Positions 1 through 8,060 of a stretch of DNA of 29,634 nucleotides are shown here, one piece after another; position 1 is the stretch's first letter; each line of letters begins with the position of its first letter. The DNA lies in contig JAGMBK010000004.1 in NCBI GenBank assembly GCA_023129805.1, forward strand, positions 1-29,634, in the 5' to 3' direction. The notes beneath the pieces are model-generated. The model searched no databases and was not told where the DNA came from. It saw only the letters and a list, made by a program, of their open reading frames with translations. The position numbers were made by a program, and so were the translations under genes. Source of the stretch: Candidatus Zixiibacteriota bacterium (GTDB lineage Bacteria; Zixibacteria; MSB-5A5; SM1-73).

Positions 1-712
1 CATTTTTTCCTCCTAAACCGACCACTCCGGTATGCCTGATAGAACCATCATAGAAGATGGCGAAATCGGTGGTTCCACCCCCCAAGTCAATCAGTGCCAC
101 TCCTAATTCTTCCTCGTCTGCAGAGAGAAGTGCATAACTGGAGGCAAGAGGCTGAAGCACCAGGTCCCATACCTCCAGCCCTGCCTTTTTCACACTGCGG
201 TATATGTTCTGGGCAGACGTGACAGCGCCGGTGACAATGTGAACCTCAGTCTCCAATCTCACCCCCACCATTCCAACGGGATCTTTAATCCCGGACTGAT
301 CATCCACGGTAAACTCCTGAGGCAGAACATGAATGATCTCTCTATCTATGGGCAGGGCGACGGTCTTGGCGGCTTCAATTACTTTATCCACATCTGCGGA
401 GGTGATTTCATGATCGGAACGAGACACGGCAATCACCCCTCGACTGTTGATGCTGCGGATGTGATCTCCGGCTATGCCGGCATAAACAGAGTTCACCTTC
501 ACCCCTGCCATCGTCTCCGCATCCTCCACCGCGGAAGCGACAGACTCCACGGTCTTCTCCAGGTTGATTACCACTCCTCTTTTAAGCCCTTCCGATGGGC
601 TGGTGCCAATTCCAATTATTTTAGGCTGCCCCGACTCATCTATCTCCGAGATGATGGCTGCTATCTTGGTGGTCCCTATGTCCAAGCCCACAATTTTGTT
701 TTCATCCGCCAT
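1..712 (-). CDS. ftsA: Cell division protein FtsA (3' end cut off by window)
   Basis: FtsA is the actin-like ATPase that tethers FtsZ to the inner membrane and recruits later divisome proteins. The 237 codons present begin at an ATG (710-712) with MADENKIVGLDIGTTKIAAI, the phosphate-1 loop of the actin/Hsp70 fold (about residues 9-20). The phosphate-2 motif IDLGGGTTDFAIF lies at about residues 208-220. The 1C region typical of FtsA lies between them. The C-terminal amphipathic membrane anchor would be outside the window. The gene starts 15 nt after the ftsQ stop, so it is co-transcribed with the dcw cluster; ftsZ would be expected next. Identification is firm from motifs and position. A plus-strand open frame covers much of the same stretch but is antisense to these motifs. 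Confidence 0.95.
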   Translation of the reverse strand, partial: MADENKIVGLDIGTTKIAAIISEIDESGQPKIIGIGTSPSEGLKRGVVINLEKTVESVASAVEDAETMAGVKVNSVYAGIAGDHIRSINSRGVIAVSRSDHEITSADVDKVIEAAKTVALPIDREIIHVLPQEFTVDDQSGIKDPVGMVGVRLETEVHIVTGAVTSAQNIYRSVKKAGLEVWDLVLQPLASSYALLSADEEELGVALIDLGGGTTDFAIFYDGSIRHTGVVGLGGKN

Positions 713-727
713 GCTTGCCTCTTGGCT

Positions 728-1561
728 TCAAAGGTTTTTGCTTCTTTTATCTGAAGGTTGATCCCCGGGATCAACTCCCTGGGAAGGAAATCTTTTCGAC
801 GATCTGGTCAGCACCACCTGATCCTCAAACCTAAGGTCCAGACATATAATTCCCTCAATTTTCTCCTCCCCGGCAAGGATGGTGCGCACTCTTCTCCATT
901 TTCTCTCAAAATCTCCCTGTCCCATCATCACCTTGACCGTGGGCAGAAGATACAGAATCAGATTGGACATATCCTCCAGGTTGATCTCAGCTAACAGCTC
1001 CACTGAGGTGGGATCGATTGCAGTCAGGGTCTTATAAAATTCCAAAGCTTTTTTGACTTTAAAATTAGACCATCTCCGAAAAGGTTCCGGTGTATGGCTT
1101 AATTTTCCATCAACCATCTCGATCTTAATCCCGCTCACTATCGGGAGATCGTTGTATAGGTCTTTCTGATCCAGAGGAATGATCTCCTGATCAATCGACA
1201 AACCATAAAATCCGCAATTTCCTGAGTGGGAGAAGTTGGTGGGGATGCTTATCCAGAGAACGGGCAGCTTCTCTTCCACCTCAATCAAAATGCAGTGGGG
1301 CAATCTTCTTTTAACCTGCACATTCTTTATTCTTATCTCCTCTCTTAATCTTTCTTCAATTCTTTTTAAGTTCAGGCTAAAGATGTTTTTGCCCAGAGAA
1401 GATTCAGCCTTACCTCTGATTTCATCAGTAGTGATTTTGTTGTTTCCTCTTATCTTGATTTCCGTCACATTGAAGTTGTGAGAGTGGCAAGCGTATATAT
1501 AAGCTCCGCTGAATATCAAAATGACTGCAGTAGAGATCAGAAAAAGCTTGTTCACCTTCAC
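728..1561 (-). CDS. ftsQ: Cell division protein FtsQ (DivIB family)
   Basis: FtsQ is a bitopic inner-membrane protein that bridges cytoplasmic and periplasmic divisome parts. The 277-residue product has a short cytoplasmic tail, one membrane helix at about residues 6-25, then a POTRA domain (about 30-100, starting FNVTEIKIRGNNKI) and the FtsQ beta domain. The start codon is GTG, chosen because GGAAGGA lies about 7 nt upstream, inside the last codons of murC. The gap to the murC stop is only 4 nt, so translational coupling is likely. Sequence conservation in this family is low. The call rests on the POTRA pattern, the topology and the position between murC and ftsA. Confidence 0.9.
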   Translation of the reverse strand: MKVNKLFLISTAVILIFSGAYIYACHSHNFNVTEIKIRGNNKITTDEIRGKAESSLGKNIFSLNLKRIEERLREEIRIKNVQVKRRLPHCILIEVEEKLPVLWISIPTNFSHSGNCGFYGLSIDQEIIPLDQKDLYNDLPIVSGIKIEMVDGKLSHTPEPFRRWSNFKVKKALEFYKTLTAIDPTSVELLAEINLEDMSNLILYLLPTVKVMMGQGDFERKWRRVRTILAGEEKIEGIICLDLRFEDQVVLTRSSKRFPSQGVDPGDQPSDKRSKNL

Positions 1562-1565
1562 AGAA

Positions 1566-2939
1566 TTATCCTTCCAGTAAGTTTAGAAGTTCTGTCCCGA
1601 TCTTATACACGTCCCCGGCACCCAGGGTGATCACCATATCATTCTCTTTGGTCATCTTTTTCAAAAAGGAAGCTACCTCTTCGGTTCGGAGAATATAGAA
1701 CACATTCTTATGACCTAACTTTTTGGCAGATTCACAAACAAGCTCTCCCGTTATGCCTGGTATGGGTTCCTCCCGTGCCGGATATATGTCAGTCACCACC
1801 AGTACATCTGATTCAAGAAGTGCTTCGCCAAATTCTTTATGAAAGTCCCTGGTGCGGGAATAGAGGTGAGGTTGAAATACGGCGATTGTTCTTCTTTTCC
1901 ATCCCATCTTAGCCCCTTTTAAAGTCGCCTCTATCTCTGTGGGATGATGAGCATAATCATCCACCACCATCACTCCTTTGGTTTCTCCTTTGATCTCGAA
2001 TCTTCTATGCACCCCCTTAAACTTCTCTAACCCGCTTCGAATCCTATCCCAGGGTATATCCAGCTCCAGTGCCACTCCGATTGCCGCCAGGGAGTTTTTC
2101 ACGTTGTGAGTTCCGGGAACCGATAAAGTCACCTCTTCCACATTTTCTCCTCTAATTTGAACCTCAAACCTGCTATGGTTTTTTTCAAAACGAAGAGAGT
2201 GGGCTCTAAGGTCAGCTTCAGAGGAGAGTCCATAGGTGGTTAGGGGTCTTTCTATCTGGGGGGTTAACTCTCTTAAATTCTTCTCATCCCAGCACAAGAT
2301 CACCCTTCCGTAAAAGGGAACCTTATTTACAAACTCCAGGAAGGCGGCCCTTATCTCGGCGAAATCTTTGTAATAGTCCAGATGTTCTGCCTCCAGGGTG
2401 GTCACCACCGCAATGGTGGGGGTGAGTTGTAAGAAGGAGCGGTCATATTCATCCGCTTCTGTTACCATGAATTCGCCATTTCCTAACCTGGCGTGCGAAC
2501 CTAAGTTGACCACCCTTCCTCCCACCACGATGGTGGGGTCCAGTCCCCCCTCAGACAGGACTTCACCCACCATCGAGGTAGTGGTTGTTTTGCCATGTGT
2601 TCCGGCGATGCCGATTCCGTATTTCATCCTCATCAGCTCACCTAACATCTCCGCCCTTCTTATCACCGGAATTCTTCGCTCCTTTGCCCAGATCACCTCT
2701 GAATTATCTTCCTTTACCGCAGAGGAGATGACCACCACATCAGCATCTTTCACATTTTCTCCGACGTGTTGACATCGAATCTTTATCCCTAAGTTCTTGA
2801 GTCTTTGGGTGGTCTCAGATGATTTGAGGTCTGAGCCGGTGACGAAATATCCCAGGTTGAAAAGCACCTCGGCAATACCGGACATCCCCGCTCCACCAAT
2901 CCCGACTAAATGAATATGTCTTATCTTACTAAACTTCAT
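1566..2939 (-). CDS. murC: UDP-N-acetylmuramate--L-alanine ligase MurC
   Basis: MurC is a cytoplasmic ATP-dependent ligase that adds the first residue, L-alanine, to UDP-MurNAc. The 457-residue length is normal. The N-terminal UDP-binding Rossmann domain shows HLVGIGGAGMSG (about 10-21). The Mur ligase P-loop GTHGKTTTT lies at about 113-121. HHPTEIEAT and FQPHLYSRT in the C-terminal domain are also characteristic of MurC. The start is ATG. The gene follows murG after about 200 nt of palindromic repeats and runs almost directly into ftsQ. No murB or ddl follows it, although both often occur here in other dcw clusters. Confidence 0.97.
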   Translation of the reverse strand: MKFSKIRHIHLVGIGGAGMSGIAEVLFNLGYFVTGSDLKSSETTQRLKNLGIKIRCQHVGENVKDADVVVISSAVKEDNSEVIWAKERRIPVIRRAEMLGELMRMKYGIGIAGTHGKTTTTSMVGEVLSEGGLDPTIVVGGRVVNLGSHARLGNGEFMVTEADEYDRSFLQLTPTIAVVTTLEAEHLDYYKDFAEIRAAFLEFVNKVPFYGRVILCWDEKNLRELTPQIERPLTTYGLSSEADLRAHSLRFEKNHSRFEVQIRGENVEEVTLSVPGTHNVKNSLAAIGVALELDIPWDRIRSGLEKFKGVHRRFEIKGETKGVMVVDDYAHHPTEIEATLKGAKMGWKRRTIAVFQPHLYSRTRDFHKEFGEALLESDVLVVTDIYPAREEPIPGITGELVCESAKKLGHKNVFYILRTEEVASFLKKMTKENDMVITLGAGDVYKIGTELLNLLEG

Positions 2940-2960
2940 GGTTTAACTGAATTCTCGATA

Positions 2961-3086
2961 GCGCAGGCTAAAGCCTGCGGCTACCATTTCCAATATCAAA
3001 AGATTTGTAGCCGCAACCTTTAGGTTGCGTTGACGCAGGCTGACATTCGTCCTGAAGGACTCAGTCCGAAGGAAGCCTGCGGCTAC
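2961..3086. repeat. Cluster of three palindromic repeats between murG and murC
   Basis: Three hairpin units fill the gap. Unit 1 is CGCAGGCT-AA-AGCCTGCG (2962-2979). Unit 2 is CGCAACCT-TT-AGGTTGCG (3012-3029). Unit 3 has the same 8-bp arms as unit 1 (3034-3041 and 3074-3081) around an inner GTCCT-GA-AGGAC. GGCTAC (2979-2984) and GTAGCC (3007-3012) join units 1 and 2 into a larger stem, and unit 3 ends in the same GGCTAC tag. These look like REP-type intergenic palindromes. They would be transcribed within the operon and could affect mRNA stability or the expression of murC relative to murG. Confidence 0.8.
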
Positions 3087-3143
3087 CTTTTCTTTGTTAA
3101 TTCTCATCATTTCTTAGACATGTGATTGCCATTGACAGTTTTT

Positions 3144-4238
3144 TTATCCCTTTTCCAAGAGTTTCACCATCTCATCCACCAGAAGTGAGGTTGCCTCCGG
3201 TCTTCCCATGGTCTTGCTCTTTTCCGCCATTTGCTTTAATCCGGTCTCGTCAGAAAGAAGGGAGCAAATCTTTTCGGCAAGCACCTGGGCGGTCAAATCC
3301 TTTTGCAAAATCACAGTTGCGGCACCTTTTTTTTCTAAAGCCTCGGCATTATGTCTTTGGTGATCCGCAGTGGCAAAGGGGAAGGGGATAAGTACGGAAG
3401 GTTTCCCGCAGGCGGTGATCTCAGCTAAGGTTAATGCTCCTGCTCGGGAGATTACCAAATCTGAAGCCGCATAAGCTGATCCCATGTCCTCGATAAATGC
3501 ACACACCGCACATACAATTTCCTTTCCTTTCACCTTTCGAGAAATCTCCGGAAAATCAGCCTCTCCGGTCTGCCAGAGTATCTGCCACTCGGACTTGAGC
3601 AAGTCCAGGCATTGCAGAAACACTTGATTTATAGTATGAGCGCCCTGACTTCCACCAAAAACGAATATGGTTTTTTTACCCTCTTCCAATCCAAATTTCT
3701 TCAGAGCCTGATTTCGTTCCCTATGGATTAGATCTTCTCTCACCGGATTGCCGATCACCTCCAGCTTTTTCTCAGAGGAGAAATATTTAACGGATTCTGA
3801 ATAAGAGAGGCACACTTTGTCCACGAAATGTGATAAAAATCGGGTGGTGATGCCGGGGTAGCTGTTCTGTTCCTGGATCAGAGTGGGTATGTTCTTTAAG
3901 CTGGCCAGCATAACCACCGGAAAGCTCACATATCCCCCGGTCCCCACCACCAGATTCGGTCTCTTTTGGTTCAGTATTTTAAGGGCTTGATAGAATCCCC
4001 TCAAAAGATAGAACACCAGAAAAAGATTAGATAGATAGGACCTTCTGGAGAGTCCTCTGGTCTGAATGAATAACGACCTGAAACCATAGCTGGGGATGAT
4101 CCTTTCTTCTAATCCCTCTTTGGTTCCCACAAAGACAAGCTGGCTTTGGGGAAATCTCTTTTTAAACTCTGTTGCCATAGCTATTGCCGGGAAGATGTGT
4201 CCTCCGGTCTTTCCTCCTGCGAACATGACCTTTATCAT
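3144..4238 (-). CDS. murG: UDP-GlcNAc:lipid I N-acetylglucosaminyltransferase MurG
   Basis: MurG is a peripheral inner-membrane GT28 glycosyltransferase that converts lipid I to lipid II. The 364-residue protein has the N-terminal glycine loop FAGGKTGGHIFPA (loop at about 8-14), GTGGYVSFP at about 99-107, and the second glycine loop FGGSQGAH (about 194-201). The donor-binding SRAGALTLAEI and PFPFATADHQ stretches follow. The first loop reads GGKTGGH where GGTGGH is more usual. The start ATG overlaps the ftsW stop (ATGA, 4235-4238), indicating translational coupling. Confidence 0.97.
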   Translation of the reverse strand: MIKVMFAGGKTGGHIFPAIAMATEFKKRFPQSQLVFVGTKEGLEERIIPSYGFRSLFIQTRGLSRRSYLSNLFLVFYLLRGFYQALKILNQKRPNLVVGTGGYVSFPVVMLASLKNIPTLIQEQNSYPGITTRFLSHFVDKVCLSYSESVKYFSSEKKLEVIGNPVREDLIHRERNQALKKFGLEEGKKTIFVFGGSQGAHTINQVFLQCLDLLKSEWQILWQTGEADFPEISRKVKGKEIVCAVCAFIEDMGSAYAASDLVISRAGALTLAEITACGKPSVLIPFPFATADHQRHNAEALEKKGAATVILQKDLTAQVLAEKICSLLSDETGLKQMAEKSKTMGRPEATSLLVDEMVKLLEKG

Positions 4239-5359
4239 ATTCTCATTCTACCTAAAATGCCATGAGACGGAACATACTTGGTCTGTCTGGAGATGTTCAA
4301 AAGTATTCCGATCCCCACTGCGGTAAAAACTAAAGATGAGCCTCCATAGCTTAAAAAAGGCATGGGGAGTCCGGTGGTGGGCAAGAGCCCCACCACCACA
4401 CCCGCATTGATCAGAGCTCCCACAAATATGCAAAAGGTTATCCCGAACGCCAGAAGGTAACCAAAATCATCTGAGGCACCTCTGGCGATCGACATTCCTC
4501 GGGCGGTCAGAAGAAGAAACAAGATCAAAATAGCTGAAGCTCCTACAAATCCCAATTCCTCACCGGTGGTGGCGAAGATGAAATCAGTATGCGGCTCAGG
4601 TAGGAAGAAAAGCTTTGCCTTCCCTTCTCCCGGTCCCACTCCCAAAATCTCACCCGAGCTTAAAGCCAGAACGGATTGCTTCATTTGATAGCTTCCTTCC
4701 AACGGATTTTCCAAAGACTTCAGATAATCATTCACCCGTGCCTTTTTATAACCAACGAAAAAGACTAAGATGAACACACTTAAAACCACGGGAGCAATGA
4801 TCAAAAGAAGGTGTCTGATCCTTGCTCCCGCCACAAATAACATGCCCAGGACAATTATGGACAGGAGAAGAACAGCGCCCAGATGAGGTTGCTTCATAAT
4901 CAAAAGTGAGGTTATGCCTAAAATCACAAAATATGGCAGAAGAACAAACCTGAGCTCTTTTATTTTATCCTTTTTTTTGCTCAAAGAATGTGCCATAAAC
5001 AAAATCAGGATGTATTTGAAGAGTTCAGAGGGCTGAAAAGAGACAGGTCCAAGTTTTATCCACCGGCTGGCTCCCCGGGTGGAGGGAACAAACAAAACCG
5101 CCACCAGAAGAGAAAAGGATATCAGTAAAATAAGAGGCGAAAGTTTTTCGAACCTGTGGTAATCGACTTTAGTTAAAACCAAAATCAAACACAAAGAGAT
5201 GATTGCCCAGATCGTCTGTCTTTTGGCAAAGAAGGTGGTGCTGCCAAATTTTTCCAAAGCAAGTATGGCAGAGGCAGAGTAAACCATGACCACTCCGACG
5301 GCTATCAAGATCAAAACTAACAAGAGCAAAAAATAATCGGGTCTGGATCTATCGATCAT
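4235..5359 (-). CDS. ftsW: Septal peptidoglycan polymerase FtsW (SEDS family)
   Basis: FtsW is a polytopic SEDS glycosyltransferase that polymerises lipid II at the septum together with its class B PBP partner. The 374-residue protein is almost wholly hydrophobic, with about ten membrane helices. The SEDS signature LPMPFLSYGGSSL is at about 331-343, and GEELGFVGA lies in the preceding loop. The position between murD and murG is the standard one for FtsW rather than RodA. The start is ATG, 31 nt after the murD stop. The 3' end overlaps murG by 4 nt. Confidence 0.96.
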   Translation of the reverse strand: MIDRSRPDYFLLLLVLILIAVGVVMVYSASAILALEKFGSTTFFAKRQTIWAIISLCLILVLTKVDYHRFEKLSPLILLISFSLLVAVLFVPSTRGASRWIKLGPVSFQPSELFKYILILFMAHSLSKKKDKIKELRFVLLPYFVILGITSLLIMKQPHLGAVLLLSIIVLGMLFVAGARIRHLLLIIAPVVLSVFILVFFVGYKKARVNDYLKSLENPLEGSYQMKQSVLALSSGEILGVGPGEGKAKLFFLPEPHTDFIFATTGEELGFVGASAILILFLLLTARGMSIARGASDDFGYLLAFGITFCIFVGALINAGVVVGLLPTTGLPMPFLSYGGSSLVFTAVGIGILLNISRQTKYVPSHGILGRMRI

Positions 5360-5390
5360 TTGATCTTTTTCCTAAACGTTAATGGTGGCG

Positions 5391-6758
5391 TTATGCCTTT
5401 CCAGCTAAGTCTCTAACGCTCGATTTAAAAACATTACCTCGATCTTCATAATCTTTGAACATATCGAAGCTGGCACAACCAGGGGAGAGCAAAACCACAT
5501 CTTTGGGGGAAGCTTTTTTGAAACCTAATCCCACGGCTTCCTTTAGGGAGTCTGAGTAAGAAGTAAGCACCAGATCGCCTAATGCATCTTTGAGCTTTTC
5601 TTTTGCTTCCCCTATCAAAATCAAAGCCTTCACATTTTTTTGCACCAATTCCCTCAGTCTGGAGAAATCCCCACCCTTATCCTTTCCTCCCGCGATTAAG
5701 ATAATTGGCGGACTTACGCTTTGTAGAGCATACCACACCGACTCCACATTGGTGGCTTTGGAATCGTTAACAAAACTCACTCCGGATATGGTTGTCACCT
5801 GTTCCAATCTGTGCTCTACCCCTTTGAAGTCTCTCAAAGCTTTCTGCATGGACTGGGAAGTAACCCCTAAGATGCCACAAATGGCGCAGGCGGCAGAGAC
5901 ATTGGAAAGGTTGTGCGGACCCTTGATACCTATTCCACTTGCTTCTATGACTTCGCTTTCTTTGTCATTTATTCGCAAGACGAGGTTTCCTTTCCGGATG
6001 AAAGCACCCTCCTCTAATTCTTTATCAACACTAAAAAAGACTTTTCTGCTTTTTCCGTGCGAAGCAAGCTTAAAGCTGTTTTCGTCGTCCGCATTCAACA
6101 CGGCAAAATCGTCCTCGGTCTGGTTTTCTAGAATGCGCAGCTTTGCCTCCATGTATGATTTCAAATCCGGATGACGATCCAGGTGATCCGGAGTGATGTT
6201 CAGAACTGAAGAGATATAAGGTTTGAACTCTTCGGTTCGTTCCAGTTGAAAACTGGAAAGCTCCAAAACCAAAATACCTTCAGGGGAGACCTTTTCCACT
6301 ATATCAGAAAATGGAATGCCGATGTTTCCTCCCACCCGGCATTCCCTTTTGTCCTCTTTTAAGATCTCACCCACCAGGGTTACGGTGGTGGTTTTGCCGT
6401 TGGACCCGGTGATTCCAACAATCCTTGCATCGGTGAGCCAGAATGCCACCTCGATCTCAGAGAGGACGGGGATCCCCAAATCTTCAGCCTGGCTCAATAT
6501 GGGAATATTCAGAGGGATGCCCGGACTTACCACTATGAAATCTTTGTCCAGAATAGCCTTTGGGGTGTGGCCTCCGGTTTCAAAATCTATGCCTAATTCC
6601 TTAAGTTGATTTATCTCAGGGGTTAAAAGTTCTCTTCCCTTGATCTCAGATACGAACACCTCTGCTCCAATTTTTTTCAGAAGCTTAGCGCAGGCTAGAC
6701 CAGACCTTGCCATTCCCAAAACAGAAATTCTTTTTCCTATAATTCTATCTTTTCTCAT
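5391..6758 (-). CDS. murD: UDP-N-acetylmuramoylalanine--D-glutamate ligase MurD
   Basis: MurD is a cytoplasmic ATP-dependent ligase that adds D-glutamate to UDP-MurNAc-L-Ala. The 455-residue product has an N-terminal Rossmann-like domain (VLGMARSGLA, about 13-22), the P-loop GSNGKTTT at about 118-125, and HLDRHPDLKSYMEAK in the central domain. The C-terminal domain holds NDSKATN and AGGKDKGGDF, both typical of MurD. The start is ATG. A short GC-rich hairpin separates the gene from mraY upstream. Confidence 0.97.
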   Translation of the reverse strand: MRKDRIIGKRISVLGMARSGLACAKLLKKIGAEVFVSEIKGRELLTPEINQLKELGIDFETGGHTPKAILDKDFIVVSPGIPLNIPILSQAEDLGIPVLSEIEVAFWLTDARIVGITGSNGKTTTVTLVGEILKEDKRECRVGGNIGIPFSDIVEKVSPEGILVLELSSFQLERTEEFKPYISSVLNITPDHLDRHPDLKSYMEAKLRILENQTEDDFAVLNADDENSFKLASHGKSRKVFFSVDKELEEGAFIRKGNLVLRINDKESEVIEASGIGIKGPHNLSNVSAACAICGILGVTSQSMQKALRDFKGVEHRLEQVTTISGVSFVNDSKATNVESVWYALQSVSPPIILIAGGKDKGGDFSRLRELVQKNVKALILIGEAKEKLKDALGDLVLTSYSDSLKEAVGLGFKKASPKDVVLLSPGCASFDMFKDYEDRGNVFKSSVRDLAGKA

Positions 6759-6767
6759 AATTAGTAG

Positions 6768-6790
6768 CCGCCCCGCCTTTGGCGGGGCGC
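6768..6790. repeat. GC-rich hairpin between mraY and murD
   Basis: An 8-bp perfect stem GCCCCGCC-TTT-GGCGGGGC (6770-6788) fills the 39-nt gap. Read on the operon strand, it is followed by GGCTACTAA rather than a T-run, so it does not look like a terminator for this operon. The GGCTAC tag after the stem matches the palindromes at 2961-3086, which suggests the same repeat family. Confidence 0.7.
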
Positions 6791-6797
6791 TTTTGTC

Positions 6798-7883
6798 TCA
6801 TCTGATTTTCAGAGTAATTAGGGTTAAAAGTGCCAAAATCGCCCCAACGATCCAGAAACGCACCACCACCTGAGGCTCCTTCCAGCCTGAAAGCTCAAAA
6901 TGGTGATGCAAAGGCGCCATTCTAAATACCCTTCTTCCCCAGGTCTGAAAGACGAATACCTGAATGATCACAGAAAGAGCTTCTGCCACGAAGACTCCAC
7001 CCACGATCAAGAGCAACACCTCCTTTTTTATGAGGATGGATATGGCACCGAATGCTCCTCCCAAGGCTAAGGCTCCGGTGTCACCCATGAATACTTCAGC
7101 GGGATGAGTGTTGAACCATAAAAATCCCAGAGCCGCTCCTACCACCGCCCCACAGAACACGGTCAGTTCTCCCGAACCCTCCAGATATATTATGGAGAGA
7201 TATCGGGAGAAATCCACCCGTCCGGTCATATAGCACAGACCGGCGAAGGCGAACGCACACAGACCGACAAGCCCGATAGCCAGGCCATCCAGACCATCGG
7301 TCAGATTCACCGCATTGGAGGCGCCGGTGATCACCAATATCACCAGAGGGATATAAAATATTCCGAAGTTTACTAAGTAGTTTTTAAAGAACAGGATGTC
7401 CGAGGCAGTGCCAAAGTTCTGGGAAGGGGGAAAAGTGCGCAAAAGAACTCCCAAAAGCAGACCCAAAGCCACCTGACCTGCCAGCTTCTTTTTTCCCACC
7501 ATCCCTTTGGGTTGGTGCCTGATGGCTTTAAGATAATCGTCCATGAATCCGATAAGCCCCATCCATATGGTGACCAAAAGTATCAGTCGGATGTAAGCAT
7601 TGGTCAAATCCGCCCACAAAAGGGTGGGAATAACCACCGCGAACAAAACGATTATTCCCCCCATGGTGGGGGTTCCCTCTTTGACTTTATGGGTGGAAGG
7701 ACCTTCCTCCCTTATCTTCTCACATACCTGCTTCTCCTTCAGTTTCCGGATGATGATCGGTCCTAAAATCAGGCTGATCAAAAGAGCGGTGAGGGTGGCA
7801 CCTGCTGTTCTGAATGTTATGTATCTGAAAAGATTAAAAAGAATGAAAGTTTCGCTTAAAGGATAAAGCAGATGGTAAAGCAT
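6798..7883 (-). CDS. mraY: Phospho-MurNAc-pentapeptide translocase MraY
   Basis: MraY is the polytopic inner-membrane enzyme that transfers phospho-MurNAc-pentapeptide to undecaprenyl phosphate, making lipid I. The 361-residue protein shows STHKVKEGTPTMGG (about 63-76), the Asp pair in FMDDYLK (about 113-119), NLTDGLDGLA, FMGDTGALALGG and the late APLHHHFE motif. These are the conserved catalytic and Mg-binding loops. About ten membrane helices are evident. The gene lies in its usual place between murF and murD. Confidence 0.97.
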   Translation of the reverse strand: MLYHLLYPLSETFILFNLFRYITFRTAGATLTALLISLILGPIIIRKLKEKQVCEKIREEGPSTHKVKEGTPTMGGIIVLFAVVIPTLLWADLTNAYIRLILLVTIWMGLIGFMDDYLKAIRHQPKGMVGKKKLAGQVALGLLLGVLLRTFPPSQNFGTASDILFFKNYLVNFGIFYIPLVILVITGASNAVNLTDGLDGLAIGLVGLCAFAFAGLCYMTGRVDFSRYLSIIYLEGSGELTVFCGAVVGAALGFLWFNTHPAEVFMGDTGALALGGAFGAISILIKKEVLLLIVGGVFVAEALSVIIQVFVFQTWGRRVFRMAPLHHHFELSGWKEPQVVVRFWIVGAILALLTLITLKIR

Positions 7884-8060
7884 CCTATTCCTCAGATCAC
7901 TTTGAACTCTTGAACCTTTGAACCTTTAGACTTTTTATAAACGTTTCACCGCAAAGAAATTTTCCATTCTCTCCATTGAGAAATTATGTGTTCTGAAGTA
8001 TCCAGACTCCAGATAACAGACACAAGATGTCTGGCATCTGAATACTGGCGTCTGGCATCT
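7884..8060. repeat. murF-mraY spacer with short direct repeats
   Basis: This spacer holds a short tandem duplication with core GAACCTTT (7911-7928) and an 11-bp direct repeat GTCTGGCATCT at 8029-8039 and 8050-8060. The second copy reaches the stop codon of murF. Its 10-bp core TCTGGCATCT occurs again at 15821-15830 in the mraZ leader. I see no open frame or promoter here that I can support. It looks like decayed dispersed repeat sequence. Confidence 0.5.

Noticed and set aside
239..754. A long plus-strand open frame at the window start
   Set aside because: It is antisense to ftsA, whose minus-strand translation shows both actin-fold phosphate loops. The plus-strand product has no recognisable domain.
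2961..3086. Possible CRISPR array
   Set aside because: The repeat units have unequal spacing and differing arms, there are no uniform spacers, and no cas genes are nearby. They are palindromic repeats.
6768..6790. Rho-independent terminator between mraY and murD
   Set aside because: On the operon strand the hairpin lacks a T-run and is followed by GGCTACTAA. It lies inside a cluster that must be transcribed through. The short T-run is on the other strand, where no gene needs it.
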